A model generated the notes under the pieces. The model searched no databases. It was given only the letters and a program-made list of their open reading frames with translations, and had not been told where the DNA came from. From contig NZ_LR723670.1 in assembly GCF_902502825.2 (NCBI RefSeq), positions 1-64,000 of the forward strand: a stretch of DNA of 64,000 nucleotides, given 5' to 3'. Source of the DNA: Pseudorhizobium flavum. Its GTDB lineage: Bacteria > Pseudomonadota > Alphaproteobacteria > Rhizobiales > Rhizobiaceae. Made by a program: the position numbers and the translations under genes. Below are positions 8,844 to 18,517 of the stretch, in pieces; position 1 is the first letter of the stretch; every line of letters starts with the position of its first letter.

Positions 8844-9980
8844 ATGAAGAAACTGGTTTCCGCCGCCACGCTGGCGCTCAGCATGAGCGTTTCCAGCCTT
8901 GCCTTCGCCGAGCCTGTGAAGATCGGCATGATCACGACGCTTTCGGGCGGCGGTGCCGGCCTCGGCATCGACACGCGCGACGGCTTCATGCTGGCCATCA
9001 AGCAGGCAGGCAACAGCGAGATCGAGGTCATCACCGAGGATGATGGACAGAAGCCGGAACTGGCAGTCCAGATCGCCGACAAGATGATCCAGAGCGACCA
9101 GGTCGACATCCTGACCGGCATCGTCTGGTCGAACCTGCTGATGGCGGTGGCGCCGAGCGCAGTCGCCCAGGGCAAGTTCTATGTCTCCACCAATGCGGCG
9201 CCGGCGGCGCTTGCGGGCGAAAACTGCAACCCGCTCTATTTCAACGCGGCCTACCAGAACGACAATCTTCATGAAGCCATGGGCGAATACGCCAACAAGG
9301 ACTACAAGAAGATGTTCATCATGGCGCCGAACTATCCGGCCGGTAAGGATTCGCTGACCGGGTTCAAGCGCTTCTACAAGGGCGAGGTTGCTTCTGAAGT
9401 CTATACCCAGGTCGGCCAGACCGACTATGCGGCCGAGATCGCCCAGATCCGCGCATCCGGTGCCGACGCCGTCTTCGCCTTCCTGCCTGGCGGCATGGGA
9501 ATTGCCTTCATGAAGCAGTATGCGCAGTCGGGCGTCGAAATCCCGATCATGGGCCCGGGCTTCTCCTTCAGCCAGGACGTGCTGGGTGCGATCGGTGATG
9601 CAGCGCTCGGCGTCAAGAATTCCGGCCACTGGGCCAAGGACCTGGACAATGAGGCGAACAAGAAGTTCGTGGAGGCTTTCCAGGCTGAATACGGTCGCCT
9701 GCCGTCCATCTATGCCGTGCAGGCTTATGATGCGGGCCAACTGATTGCATCCGCAGCAGCCAAGGCCGATGTGAAGGATACGGAAGCATTCCGTGCGGAG
9801 CTCCTGAAGGCGGACATCCAGTCGCCGCGTGGTAAGTTCAAGTTCAACACCAACCAGCACCCGATCCAGGACATCTACGTCCGCGAAGTGGTGAAGGACG
9901 GTGATGTACTTACGAACAAGATCCTCGCGCCGGTCTTCACCGACCACCAGGATGCCTACGCCAAAGACTGCAAGATGTAA
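8844..9980 (+). CDS. livK: Liv-type ABC transporter substrate-binding protein
   Basis: A 378-aa type I periplasmic binding protein (Peripla_BP_6) with a 22-residue signal peptide ending SLAFA. The mature protein opens with EPVKIGMITTLSGGGAGLG, typical of LivK/UrtA-like proteins. The open frame extends upstream to 8709, but the signal peptide and the GGGAG before ATG 8844 fix the start. Relatives bind branched-chain amino acids, amides or aromatic acids such as benzoate. Given the upstream CoA ligase, an aromatic acid such as anthranilate is the best guess. Confidence 0.88.
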   Translation: MKKLVSAATLALSMSVSSLAFAEPVKIGMITTLSGGGAGLGIDTRDGFMLAIKQAGNSEIEVITEDDGQKPELAVQIADKMIQSDQVDILTGIVWSNLLMAVAPSAVAQGKFYVSTNAAPAALAGENCNPLYFNAAYQNDNLHEAMGEYANKDYKKMFIMAPNYPAGKDSLTGFKRFYKGEVASEVYTQVGQTDYAAEIAQIRASGADAVFAFLPGGMGIAFMKQYAQSGVEIPIMGPGFSFSQDVLGAIGDAALGVKNSGHWAKDLDNEANKKFVEAFQAEYGRLPSIYAVQAYDAGQLIASAAAKADVKDTEAFRAELLKADIQSPRGKFKFNTNQHPIQDIYVREVVKDGDVLTNKILAPVFTDHQDAYAKDCKM

Positions 9981-9989
9981 GGTTGGCTG

Positions 9990-10913
9990 GTGACTTTCGC
10001 ACTTGCTCTTGAGCAGTTGCTCAATGGCCTTCAGCTCGGCGTCATGTTGTTTCTCATGGCTGCCGGGCTGACGCTGATCTTCGGCGTCATGGGGCTGATC
10101 AATCTCGCGCATGGTTCCCTCTACATGGTCGGCGCGTTCGCCTGTGCGGCGGTGGCTGCGGCGACGGGCTCCTTCTGGCTCGGCCTCGTCGCCAGCCTCG
10201 CCTGCGCGGCGGCGGCCGGTGCCATTGTCGAGCTGCTCGTCATCCGGCGGCTCTATGATCGCGACCACCTGGACCAGGTTCTGGCCACCTTCGCGCTGAT
10301 CCTGATGTTTTCGGAGGGGACCCGCTGGCTGTTCGGCTCGTTCCCGCTCTATCTCAACATTCCGCCGCTCCTGCAGGGCGCGGTGGCGCTGCCCGGTGGT
10401 GCGCAATACCCCGTCTATCGACTGGCGATCATTGCCGCCGGCGCACTCGTGGCTTTGGGCCTCTATCTCCTGATCGGAAAGACGCGGCTCGGCATGCGCA
10501 TTCGCGCCGGAGAAAGCGACCGCGAAATGATCGGCGCGCTCGGCGTCGACATCCGCACGCTCTATACGGTCGTCTTCGCCCTGGGTGCAGCGCTTGCGGG
10601 CCTTGCCGGTGCCATGGTCGGCGCGCTGCAGTCGGTCCAGGTCGGCATGGGAGAGCCTGTTCTCATCCTCGCCTTCGTAGTGATCGTCATCGGCGGCATC
10701 GGCTCCATCAAGGGCGCGCTCCTCGGTGCGCTGCTGGTCGGAGTCGTCGACACCATGGGGCGCTTCCTGCTACCACAAATGCTGGCGCTGTTCGTGCCGC
10801 CTTCACAGGCCGGAATGATCGGCGGTGCTGCGGCATCCATGCTCATTTACGTGATGATGGCGCTCATCCTGGCGATGAAGCCGCGCGGGCTCTTCCCCGC
10901 CGCCCACGCGTGA
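9990..10913 (+). CDS. livH: Liv-type ABC transporter permease (LivH)
   Basis: A 307-aa integral membrane protein of the branched-chain amino acid permease family, with about eight hydrophobic helices. It has the typical N-terminal block LEQLLNGLQLGVMLFLMAAGLTLIFGVMGLINLAHG and a cytoplasmic loop GMRIRAGESDREMIGALGVD that contacts the ATPase. It starts with GTG 9 bp after livK. It pairs with LivM to form the channel. Confidence 0.92.
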   Translation: MTFALALEQLLNGLQLGVMLFLMAAGLTLIFGVMGLINLAHGSLYMVGAFACAAVAAATGSFWLGLVASLACAAAAGAIVELLVIRRLYDRDHLDQVLATFALILMFSEGTRWLFGSFPLYLNIPPLLQGAVALPGGAQYPVYRLAIIAAGALVALGLYLLIGKTRLGMRIRAGESDREMIGALGVDIRTLYTVVFALGAALAGLAGAMVGALQSVQVGMGEPVLILAFVVIVIGGIGSIKGALLGALLVGVVDTMGRFLLPQMLALFVPPSQAGMIGGAAASMLIYVMMALILAMKPRGLFPAAHA

Positions 10914-10920
10914 GGCCGCC

Positions 10921-11895
10921 ATGCTGACCCGGGAAATTTTCGTCAACCTGATCCTGGCTGCGCTGCTGCTTGCGGTGCCGCTCATGGCCAATGTACTTGG
11001 CCAGCCTTTCTACGTCACGCTCGCCACCCGCGTCGCCATCCTGGCGCTGGCGGCGACCGGCCTCAACCTCGCGCTCGGGCTCGGCGGCCTTGTATCCTTC
11101 GGCCACGCGGCCTTCTTCGGCATTGGCGGCTATGCCGCCGGCATCTTGGCGACCCATGCCTTCTCCGGCGATCCGCTCCTGCTTGGCCTGTCCGGCACCA
11201 ACCAGATGCCGGTGATCTGGTTGGTGGCCATGCTCGTCGCGGGGCTTGTGGGGCTCTTGATCGGCCTGATCAGTCTTCGGACGTCCGGCGTCTACTTCAT
11301 CATGATCACGCTCGCCTTCGCGCAGATGGTCTACTATTTTGCGATCTCCTGGCCGGCCTATGGCGGCGAAGATGGCCTCTCGATCCTGGTGCGCAACCAG
11401 TTCCCGGGCGTCAACACGATGAAGCCGGTAAGCTTCTTCCTGATCTGCTACGCGGTGCTGATCGTCGCGCTCGGCCTCTTCGTGCTGATCCGCGGATCCC
11501 GCTTCGGTTCGGCGTTGCAGGCGGCGCGCCAGAACGAGGTGCGCGTCGCGACCGTCGGTATTGCACCCTATCGAATCCGCCTCGCGGCTTTCGCGATCTC
11601 CGCGGCCCTGACGGGACTGGCCGGTGCCCTGTTTGCCGACCTCAACCGCTTCGTCAGCCCCTCCATGCTGTCCTGGCACATGTCCGGCGAACTCATCGTG
11701 CTGATTATCCTGGGCGGCACCGGACGGTTGTTCGGGCCTCTCGCGGGTGCGGCTCTGTTCGTGATCTTCGAATACGTCCTCGGTGGCTTGACGGAGCGCT
11801 GGCAGTTCTTCCTCGGCCTGATCCTGCTCGGTACCGTGCTCTTCGCGCGCGGCGGGCTCCTCGGGCTTCTGGCCGGAAAGGCGCGTCATGGCTGA
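10921..11895 (+). CDS. livM: Liv-type ABC transporter permease (LivM)
   Basis: A 324-aa membrane permease of the LivM branch. It has the conserved LALGLGGLVSFGHAAFFGIGGY block, a SLRTSGVYFIMITLAFAQM segment, and the coupling loop GSALQAARQNEVRVATVGI. The ATG lies 7 bp after the livH stop. The end overlaps livG by 8 bp, showing a translationally coupled operon. Confidence 0.92.
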   Translation: MLTREIFVNLILAALLLAVPLMANVLGQPFYVTLATRVAILALAATGLNLALGLGGLVSFGHAAFFGIGGYAAGILATHAFSGDPLLLGLSGTNQMPVIWLVAMLVAGLVGLLIGLISLRTSGVYFIMITLAFAQMVYYFAISWPAYGGEDGLSILVRNQFPGVNTMKPVSFFLICYAVLIVALGLFVLIRGSRFGSALQAARQNEVRVATVGIAPYRIRLAAFAISAALTGLAGALFADLNRFVSPSMLSWHMSGELIVLIILGGTGRLFGPLAGAALFVIFEYVLGGLTERWQFFLGLILLGTVLFARGGLLGLLAGKARHG

Positions 11896-12637
11896 ACCGG
11901 TTCTTGAACTCTCCGATGTCGTGAAGAGCTTCGGCGCGCTCAGGGCGACGGATCATGTCTCGCTCGACCTGAAGCCCGGGGAGATCCATGCCCTGATCGG
12001 ACCGAATGGTGCCGGCAAGTCGACGCTCATCCACCAGATCTGCGGCACGCTGCGGCAGGATTCTGGCACCATCCGCCTCGCCGGCAAAGACATCGGACAT
12101 CTCGGCGTCGCAGAGCGTTCCCGGCTTGGGCTCGGCCGCACCTTCCAGGTATCCTCGCTGGCGTCGGAATTTTCGGCCTTGCGCAACGTCATGCTGGCGG
12201 TGCAGGCGCAGCAGGGCACGAGCTTCCGCTTCTTCAAGCCGGTGATGCGCGACGCGTCGTTGATAGACCGGTCGATCGCGATGCTTGAGCGGGTCGGCCT
12301 GCAGGACCGAGCGCGTATTCCCGCAGCCGAACTGTCGCACGGCGAGCGTCGGCAACTGGAAATCGCCATTGCGCTGGCCCTCAATTCCAAGGCCTTCCTG
12401 CTCGACGAGCCGATGGCTGGCATGGGACCGGAAGGGTCGAAGGCGTTGACCCACTTTCTCCATAGCCTCCGGCAGGAAGCCCCGATCCTGCTCGTGGAGC
12501 ACGACATGGATGCCGTCTTCGCGCTGGCGGATCGGATTTCCGTGCTGGTCTACGGCCGGGTCATCGCCACCGGCACGGTCGAAGAGATCCGGCGCGATCC
12601 GGCTGTGCGGACTGCATACCTGGGAGACCATGCCTGA
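11888..12637 (+). CDS. livG: Liv-type ABC transporter ATP-binding protein (LivG)
   Basis: A 249-aa ABC ATPase: Walker A GPNGAGKST near 38-46, signature LSHGERRQLEIA (SHGE variant usual for LivG), Walker B AFLLDEPMAGMGP and switch His in LLVEHDMD. The start overlaps livM and the stop overlaps livF in TGATG. Energises the importer. Confidence 0.93.
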   Translation: MAEPVLELSDVVKSFGALRATDHVSLDLKPGEIHALIGPNGAGKSTLIHQICGTLRQDSGTIRLAGKDIGHLGVAERSRLGLGRTFQVSSLASEFSALRNVMLAVQAQQGTSFRFFKPVMRDASLIDRSIAMLERVGLQDRARIPAAELSHGERRQLEIAIALALNSKAFLLDEPMAGMGPEGSKALTHFLHSLRQEAPILLVEHDMDAVFALADRISVLVYGRVIATGTVEEIRRDPAVRTAYLGDHA

Positions 12638-13320
12638 TGCTGCTCGACGTTTCCAAGATAGAAGCCTCGTATGGGGCGAGCCAGGCGCTGTTCGGAGTGG
12701 ATCTTGCGGTCGAGGAAGGCCAGGCCGTCGCTCTCATGGGTCGCAATGGAATGGGCAAGACGACGACCATCAGGGCCATCTGCAACCTCAACCCGCCATG
12801 TGCCGGAACCGTCCGGCTTGCGGGTACCGATCTCAAGGGCAAGCCATCGCATCGCGTCGCCAAGCTCGGCATCGGGCTGGTGCCGGAGGGGCGGCGGTGC
12901 TTTCCAAACCTCACGGTGCATGAAAACCTGATTGCGGCCGCACGGCCCGGCGCCTGGAGCCTGGAGCGCGTCAATGATCTCTTCCCCCGCCTTGCCGAGC
13001 GTCACGCGCAGATGGCACGGTCGCTCTCCGGCGGAGAGCAGCAGATGCTGGCAATCGGCCGTGCGCTGATGACCAATCCGCGCCTGCTGATCCTCGACGA
13101 GGCGACGGAGGGACTTGCGCCGGTCATCCGACAGGACATCTGGGCAGCAATCCGCAAGCTGAAGGCCGAGGGGCTCTCCATCCTGGTCGTCGACAAGACG
13201 CTGTCGGAACTGCTGCCGGTCGCCGACCGCTGCGTCATTCTGGAAAACGGACGGAGCGCCTGGCATGGAACGCCGGCGGAACTCTCCGCCGACCTGCAGG
13301 ACCGTTATCTCGGCGTCTGA
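12637..13320 (+). CDS. livF: Liv-type ABC transporter ATP-binding protein (LivF)
   Basis: A 227-aa ABC ATPase with Walker A GRNGMGKTT, signature LSGGEQQML and Walker B LLILDEATEGLAP. The residue after the D-loop is LVVDKTLSE where most LivF proteins have a switch His (VEQN or VEHD), so the H-loop position is unusual. Last gene of the ligase/transporter unit; its final 16 bases overlap the end of the convergent hydratase/dehydrogenase gene. Confidence 0.9.
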   Translation: MLLDVSKIEASYGASQALFGVDLAVEEGQAVALMGRNGMGKTTTIRAICNLNPPCAGTVRLAGTDLKGKPSHRVAKLGIGLVPEGRRCFPNLTVHENLIAAARPGAWSLERVNDLFPRLAERHAQMARSLSGGEQQMLAIGRALMTNPRLLILDEATEGLAPVIRQDIWAAIRKLKAEGLSILVVDKTLSELLPVADRCVILENGRSAWHGTPAELSADLQDRYLGV

Positions 13321-15281
13321 GTAGCGACGAACATGGGCCCGCCCTTGTGGGCCGGAAAGCCGTAGCCGTTGATCATCACCAGATCGATGTCGCTCTCGCG
13401 AGCGGCAATACCGTCCTCAAGCAGCTTCCTGCCCTCAGCGGCCATTGCGGCAAGCAGACGGCCGACGATCTCTGTGGCAGTGAAGCTGCGCGGTGTGATA
13501 CCCTTGCCTGCGCGGCACTGCACGATGATCTCCGTCACGACCGGATCCACCTGCCGCTTCCCCTCGGGATAGGCATACCAGCCTCGTCCGGCCTTCTGGC
13601 CGAGCCGGCCGGCTTCGCAGAGCCGATCCGCAATCTCGACATAGCGCTCCGACGGATCCCGCTTTGCTGCCTGTCGCTTGCGCCGCGCCCAGGCGATCTC
13701 CAGCCCGGCCATGTCATAGACGGCGAAGAGACCCATCGGGAATCCATAGTCTTCCAGCGCTGCGTCGATCTCATGCGGCAAGGCGCCGTCCTCCAGCAGG
13801 AACTCGGCTTCGCGTCGATAGGCGGAGAAGATACTGTTGCCGATGAAGCCTTCGGTGACCCCGGTGACGATCGGGAGTTTTCGGAGTTTCTTCGCCACCG
13901 CAAGCCCGGTCGCCAGGACATCGGGGGCCGTGCGGGCGCAGCGCACGACCTCGAGCAGTCGCATGACATGCGCCGGTGAGAAGAAATGCAGGCCAAGCAC
14001 GCGCTCCGGGTGGGCCGTGGCAGCGGCGATCTCGTCCGGGTTCAGGTAGCTCGTATTGGTGGCGAGGATGGCGTCGGGCCGGATGACCCTGTCCAGGCGG
14101 CGGAAGAGATCGATCTTGACGTCGAGATCGTCGAACACCGCCTCGATCACGAGATCGCAGGGAGCAAGATCGGCATCGGCTGCCGTGACCGAGAGGCGGC
14201 TTTCCTGCGCGTCAAACATCGCTTGGTCGATCCGCCCGGCGGACAGGTTCTTCTGAAGAAGCCCGAGAATGCGTTCGCGACCCCTGGCCGCTGCCTCATC
14301 GTCGCGGTCAAGCCCGACCACGCGATAGCCGGCACTGAGCGCAGCGACGGCGATACCGCTTCCCATCAGGCCGAGGCCGGCAATGCCGATCGTCTCGACC
14401 AGGCGAGGGGGAACACCCTCCAGATCCTCCACCTTCGACGCCTGCCGTTCTGCAAAGAAGACATGCCGCAGCGCGGCCGCCTCGCTGCTCTCGCGGAGCT
14501 TGAGGAAAGTGGCGCGCTCGTCGGCCAAGCCTTCGGCGAGCGGCCGCGCGGCCGCTTCGATGAGGCGGATGGCTTCGGCGGGCGCCTCTTGCCCGCGCGC
14601 CTTGGCAAGGATCCTCGTCTTCGCCTTCTCGACGGCGGCGCTGTCGGTTGCCGGAACCGCCAATTGGCCGGTCCGGCGCGGGTCACGGCCGGCAAGCCGT
14701 CGAACGGCCACAAGGGCTGCCTCTACCGTGCCGGCATCCGCGATTTCATCGATCAGGCCGAGTACGTGCGCTTCCTTCGCCTTCACGCTACGGCCGCTGC
14801 CGATCAGGTCGATCGCCGCAGGGATGCCGATCAGCCGGGGCAGGCGCTGGGTACCGCCCGCACCCGGCACGATACCGAGCTTCACTTCGGGGAACCCCGT
14901 CTGAGCAGCCGAAGACGCCACCCTGTAGTGGCAGCCGAGCGCGACCTCCAGACCGCCTCCGAGGGCTGCGCCGTTGATGGCCGCGACGGTTGGTTTCTCG
15001 GAGTCTTCCAGCCGCTCTATGACGGCCGGCAGGATCGGCTCCACGGGCGGCTGTCCAAATTCCCGGATGTCGGCGCCGCCGATGAAGGTCTTTCCAGCTC
15101 CGGTTATGACGAGCCCGAGGATGCCGGCGTCACCAGCGGCACGGTCCAGTGCTGCCACAAGGCCGGCGCGGACATCGACGGAGAGCGCGTTGACCGGCGG
15201 ATTTTCAATGATGACGACGAGAACATCGCCCTGGACCTCGCCGCGTACGGTGTCGGAGAAACGGATCGCGGCGGCTTCCAT
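13305..15281 (-). CDS. Fused enoyl-CoA hydratase / 3-hydroxyacyl-CoA dehydrogenase, C-terminally short
   Basis: A 658-aa FadB/FadJ-type fusion. A crotonase domain spans about residues 5-190 (FIGGADIREFG, INGAALGGGLEVALGCHYR). An NAD-binding 3-hydroxyacyl-CoA dehydrogenase domain starts at about 290 (IAGLGLMGSGIAVAALSAGY), followed by C-terminal dehydrogenase domains. The protein stops soon after NGYGFPAHKGGPMF, whereas relatives I know continue for some 30-45 residues. The stop lies inside the convergent livF gene. It would do the hydration and oxidation steps on the non-aromatic CoA ester. The reverse-strand ATG is 4 bp after the RidA stop, so it is the last gene of the six-gene minus-strand operon. 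Confidence 0.88.
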   Translation of the reverse strand: MEAAAIRFSDTVRGEVQGDVLVVIIENPPVNALSVDVRAGLVAALDRAAGDAGILGLVITGAGKTFIGGADIREFGQPPVEPILPAVIERLEDSEKPTVAAINGAALGGGLEVALGCHYRVASSAAQTGFPEVKLGIVPGAGGTQRLPRLIGIPAAIDLIGSGRSVKAKEAHVLGLIDEIADAGTVEAALVAVRRLAGRDPRRTGQLAVPATDSAAVEKAKTRILAKARGQEAPAEAIRLIEAAARPLAEGLADERATFLKLRESSEAAALRHVFFAERQASKVEDLEGVPPRLVETIGIAGLGLMGSGIAVAALSAGYRVVGLDRDDEAAARGRERILGLLQKNLSAGRIDQAMFDAQESRLSVTAADADLAPCDLVIEAVFDDLDVKIDLFRRLDRVIRPDAILATNTSYLNPDEIAAATAHPERVLGLHFFSPAHVMRLLEVVRCARTAPDVLATGLAVAKKLRKLPIVTGVTEGFIGNSIFSAYRREAEFLLEDGALPHEIDAALEDYGFPMGLFAVYDMAGLEIAWARRKRQAAKRDPSERYVEIADRLCEAGRLGQKAGRGWYAYPEGKRQVDPVVTEIIVQCRAGKGITPRSFTATEIVGRLLAAMAAEGRKLLEDGIAARESDIDLVMINGYGFPAHKGGPMFVATQTPR

Positions 15282-15284
15282 TGC

Positions 15285-15680
15285 TTACTCCGGAACGACG
15301 GCGATGGCCTGGATCTCGATCTTGGCGCGGTCCTCAATCAAGGCCGTCACCTGCATGGCGGCCATGGCCGGGAAGTTCTTGCCCATGATTTCGCGATAGG
15401 CCTGACCGATCCCCTTCAGGTTGGCGAGATACTCCGCCTTGTCGATGAAGTACCAGGTCATGGTCGTCACGTGCTCGGGGCCCGCACCGCCGGCGGCGAG
15501 GACTGCAACCACGTTCTTCAGCGTCTGGCGGACCTGCTCGACGAAGTCATCGGTCTCGAACTGGCACTGGCTGTTCCAGCCGATCTGGCCGCCGACATAG
15601 ACCTGCCGGCCGCGTGCCGCCACGCCGTTGGAATAGCCGATCGGCTTCGCCCAGCCCTCGGGCTGAAGAATGTCATGCAT
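15285..15680 (-). CDS. RidA family (YjgF/YER057c/UK114) protein
   Basis: A 131-aa protein of normal RidA length, with [18 protein letters not shown] near the N-terminus and a C-terminal [11 protein letters not shown]. RidA proteins hydrolyse reactive enamines and imines to ketones plus ammonia, and some are aminomuconate deaminases. Inside a 2-aminobenzoyl-CoA pathway it could release the ring amino group as ammonia. The catalytic Arg common to RidA (in an R-x-C-V/A context) is replaced by the segment [14 protein letters not shown], so it may belong to a non-archetypal Rid subgroup. It overlaps the acyl-CoA dehydrogenase gene by 8 bp. Confidence 0.85.
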   Translation of the reverse strand: MHDILQPEGWAKPIGYSNGVAARGRQVYVGGQIGWNSQCQFETDDFVEQVRQTLKNVVAVLAAGGAGPEHVTTMTWYFIDKAEYLANLKGIGQAYREIMGKNFPAMAAMQVTALIEDRAKIEIQAIAVVPE

Positions 15681-16872
15681 GCGTCTTCTCCGGAGGCGCG
15701 CTCTTCAGGAGTTCGCGCGCGATGATGAGTTTCTGGACTTCGGTTGCGCCCTCGTAGATCCGCAGCGCACGGATTTCGCGATAGAGGCTCTCGACGATCT
15801 CGCCGCTCTTCACGCCCCGTCCGCCGAACATCTGCACGGCGCGGTCGATCACCTGCTGGGCGGTCTCCGTCGCGACCATCTTCGCCATGGCTGCTTCCTT
15901 GGTGGTCGGTAGGCCCTGGACGTCGCGGCGCCAGGCGGCACGATAGGTCAGTAGAGCCGCGGCATCGATCTGCGCCGCCATGTCGCCGAATGCGGCCTGG
16001 GTCAGTTGCAGGTCGGAAAGGCGGTTGCCGAACATCGGACGGGCCGTCGCATGGGCAAGCGCCTCGTCCAGCGCCCGGCGGGCAAAGCCAATCGCGGCCG
16101 CAGCGACGGACGCGCGAAAGATGTCGAGCGTGCGCATGGCGATCTTGAAGCCCTCACCCGGACTGCCAAGCAGCCGGCCGGCCGGTATGCGGCAGTTCTC
16201 GAAGCGGATGGTCGCCAGTGGATGCGGCGCAATCACGTCAATTCGTTCGGCGATCGAGAAGCCCGGATCATCGGCATAGACAACGAAAGCCGAGATGCCG
16301 CGGGTTCCGGGCGCTTCGCCCGTACGTGCGAAGACGGTGTAGACGTCGGCAATGCCGCCATTGGAGATCCAGGTCTTCTCGCCGTCGAGGACAAAGTTAT
16401 CGCCGTCGCGACGCGCCGCGCAGGCCATTGCCGCGACATCGGTGCCTGCGTCCTTCTCGGAGAGCGCGAAGGCCGCGATCCATTCACCGCTCTGCGCCTT
16501 CGGCAGCACGGCGCGACGCAGTTCCTCCGTTCCGGACAGCGCGATCGCGCCGGTGCCGAGGCCCTGCATGGCGAAGGCGAAATCGGCGAGGCCGTCATGC
16601 CAGGCAAGCGTCTCGCGGGTGAGGCAGGCCTCGCGGGAATCGATGGGGCGCTTGCCACCAGCGCCGGTGGCCGCATCCAATAGTCCCGCCGCGCCGAGCG
16701 AGCGAACGAGGTTGCGGCAGGCGCGATCGGTGTCGGCATGGTCGATGGCGGAAAGCGCACCCGATGCAGTATAGGCGTGGAGCCGTGCCGCCAGGGCGCG
16801 GTGGCTATCGTCGAAGAAGGGCCAGTCGAGATGCTCGCGGGTGGGGCCGGCAAGCCGGCTCGGTGCCACCAT
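15673..16872 (-). CDS. Acyl-CoA dehydrogenase
   Basis: A 399-aa flavoprotein with the acyl-CoA dehydrogenase middle-domain motif [15 protein letters not shown] and a WISNGG FAD-contact segment. The C-terminal [42 protein letters not shown] holds the usual FAD- and CoA-binding GG and the EGATE catalytic base region. Fits the oxidation step of a CoA-ester ring or ring-cleavage product. Translationally coupled on both sides in the operon. Confidence 0.92.
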   Translation of the reverse strand: MVAPSRLAGPTREHLDWPFFDDSHRALAARLHAYTASGALSAIDHADTDRACRNLVRSLGAAGLLDAATGAGGKRPIDSREACLTRETLAWHDGLADFAFAMQGLGTGAIALSGTEELRRAVLPKAQSGEWIAAFALSEKDAGTDVAAMACAARRDGDNFVLDGEKTWISNGGIADVYTVFARTGEAPGTRGISAFVVYADDPGFSIAERIDVIAPHPLATIRFENCRIPAGRLLGSPGEGFKIAMRTLDIFRASVAAAAIGFARRALDEALAHATARPMFGNRLSDLQLTQAAFGDMAAQIDAAALLTYRAAWRRDVQGLPTTKEAAMAKMVATETAQQVIDRAVQMFGGRGVKSGEIVESLYREIRALRIYEGATEVQKLIIARELLKSAPPEKTHA

Positions 16873-16873
16873 G

Positions 16874-17719
16874 TCAGTTCCCCTCGAAGACGGGTTTGCG
16901 CTTGTCGGCGAAGGCTTCGAAGGCGCGGCGGAAATCCTTGGTCGCCATGCAGACGGCTTGCGCCTGCGCTTCCGACTCGATCATCTCGTCGATGCCCATG
17001 GCCCATTCCTGGTTCAGCATGGTCTTGGTCATCGTGTGGGCGAACCATGGCCCGTCCGCCAGCGACTGCGCCAGCTTCACTGCTTCGGCCTCCACGGCGT
17101 CCGCCGCGTGAAGCGCATTGTAGAAGCCCCAGGCGTGACCTTCCGAGGCGCTCATGGCGCGGCCGCTGAAGAGGAGTTCGGTGGCACGGCCCTGGCCGAT
17201 GATGCGCGGCAGGATTCCACAGGCGCCCATGTCGGCACCGGCAAGACCTACGCGGGTAAAGAGGAAAGCGGTCTTCGCCTCGGGCGTCGCAAGGCGCAGG
17301 TCGGAGGCCATGGCGAGGATGGCGCCCGCGCCGGCACAGATGCCGTCCACCGCCGCGATGATCGGCTGCGGGCACTTCTTCATCGCCTTGACCAGATCTC
17401 CGGTCATCCGCGTAAAGGCGAGAAGGTCCGGCATCGCCATCTGCGTCAGTGGTTCGATGATCTCGAATACGTCACCACCAGACGAAAAATTGCCGCCGGC
17501 TCCGGTCAGGATCACTGCGCGAACATCCGAAGCATAGGCAAGGTCGCGGAACAGGTCTCGCAGTTCCGCATAGCTTTCGAAGGTAAGTGGATTCTTACGG
17601 TCCGGCCGGTTCAGCCGGATCGTGGCGACCCGCCCATCGGTGCTGACCTCCCAGAGGAAATGCTGCGCCTGATAATCCTTGAACGGGCGAAGGTGCCCTG
17701 CCATGGAAGCCGTGCTCAT
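16874..17719 (-). CDS. Enoyl-CoA hydratase / isomerase family protein
   Basis: A 281-aa crotonase-fold protein with [18 protein letters not shown] (oxyanion loop) and [28 protein letters not shown] 17719 overlaps the SDR stop (ATGA), which is a better start than the frame extending to 18184. It ends 1 bp before the acyl-CoA dehydrogenase start. Probable role is hydration, or ring hydrolysis, of an unsaturated cyclic CoA intermediate. Confidence 0.9.
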   Translation of the reverse strand: MSTASMAGHLRPFKDYQAQHFLWEVSTDGRVATIRLNRPDRKNPLTFESYAELRDLFRDLAYASDVRAVILTGAGGNFSSGGDVFEIIEPLTQMAMPDLLAFTRMTGDLVKAMKKCPQPIIAAVDGICAGAGAILAMASDLRLATPEAKTAFLFTRVGLAGADMGACGILPRIIGQGRATELLFSGRAMSASEGHAWGFYNALHAADAVEAEAVKLAQSLADGPWFAHTMTKTMLNQEWAMGIDEMIESEAQAQAVCMATKDFRRAFEAFADKRKPVFEGN

Positions 17720-18507
17720 CCTGCCAATACCTCCCCGCCGGCGATTGCGATCGCCTGGCCGTTGATCGAAGCCGCGGCGGGCGATGCCAGCCACAGAACC
17801 GCGTCTGCGACTTCTTCCGGCCGGATCAGCCGTCCCTGCGGATTGCTTTTCGTGAATTCCTTCATCGCGTTCTCCCGGCTGCGGCCGGTCTTCGCGACGA
17901 TCGTTTCGATCGCCTGAGCGATCAGCGGCGTATCGGTAAAGCCGGGGCAGACCGCGTTGACGGTCATACCCGTCTTCGCAAGTTCCAGCGCCAACGAACG
18001 CGTCAGGCCGATGACGCCATGCTTTGCCGCGGTATAGGCCGAAACATAGGCATAGCCTGTGAGGCCCGCGGTAGAGGCGACGTTGATGATACGGGCACCG
18101 TCGCCGCGCGACTTCAGGTCGGGAAGGACGGCCTGAGTGACGAGGAAGGCTCCCGTCAGGTCGAGTGCCAGGACGTGGTTCCACATGTCCAGCGACGTTT
18201 TCTCGAACGGCGCGCTCGGCGCCTCGCCGGCATTGTTGACGAGGATGTCCACGGGACCGAGTGCGGCACGAGCGGCCCTCACGCCCTCCGCCACAGCCGT
18301 CTCGCTGGTGACATCGAAACCGTGAGCCACGTGAACCTGCGAAGCGCCAAGTCGTTCGGCGAGCGCCGTCAGCGGTTCTACGCGGCGTCCGGCCAGGGTG
18401 ACCCTCGCACCGGCCTCGACGAGCGCGGTGGCGATGGCAGCACCGATGCCGCTGCCGCCACCCGTTACCAGCGCATGACGTCCCTCAAGCTTGCGTGCTG
18501 CATCCAT
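17716..18507 (-). CDS. Short-chain dehydrogenase/reductase
   Basis: A 263-aa SDR: cofactor motif TGGGSGIG near residue 15, [11 protein letters not shown] (NNAG motif), and catalytic Ser with YTAAKHG (YxxxK) in the usual spacing. ATG 18507 is chosen over 18537 because GAGG lies 8 bp before it and it clears the upstream gene end at 18518. Likely oxidises or reduces a hydroxy/keto group on the ring after the monooxygenase/reductase step. Confidence 0.88.
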   Translation of the reverse strand: MDAARKLEGRHALVTGGGSGIGAAIATALVEAGARVTLAGRRVEPLTALAERLGASQVHVAHGFDVTSETAVAEGVRAARAALGPVDILVNNAGEAPSAPFEKTSLDMWNHVLALDLTGAFLVTQAVLPDLKSRGDGARIINVASTAGLTGYAYVSAYTAAKHGVIGLTRSLALELAKTGMTVNAVCPGFTDTPLIAQAIETIVAKTGRSRENAMKEFTKSNPQGRLIRPEEVADAVLWLASPAAASINGQAIAIAGGEVLAG

Positions 18508-18517
18508 CAGCCGATCC

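Noticed and set aside
7968..10406. 812-codon minus-strand open frame
   Set aside because: Lies antisense to the CoA ligase, livK and livH, which have clear domains, signal peptide and operon structure; Arg/His/Asp-rich composition is typical of shadows.
13986..15725. 579-codon plus-strand open frame
   Set aside because: Antisense to the hydratase/dehydrogenase fusion and RidA genes; no recognisable domain.
17720..18184. N-terminal extension of the enoyl-CoA hydratase
   Set aside because: Overlaps the whole C-terminal half of the SDR gene and is Arg/Gly-rich; the ATGA-coupled start at 17719 is far more likely.
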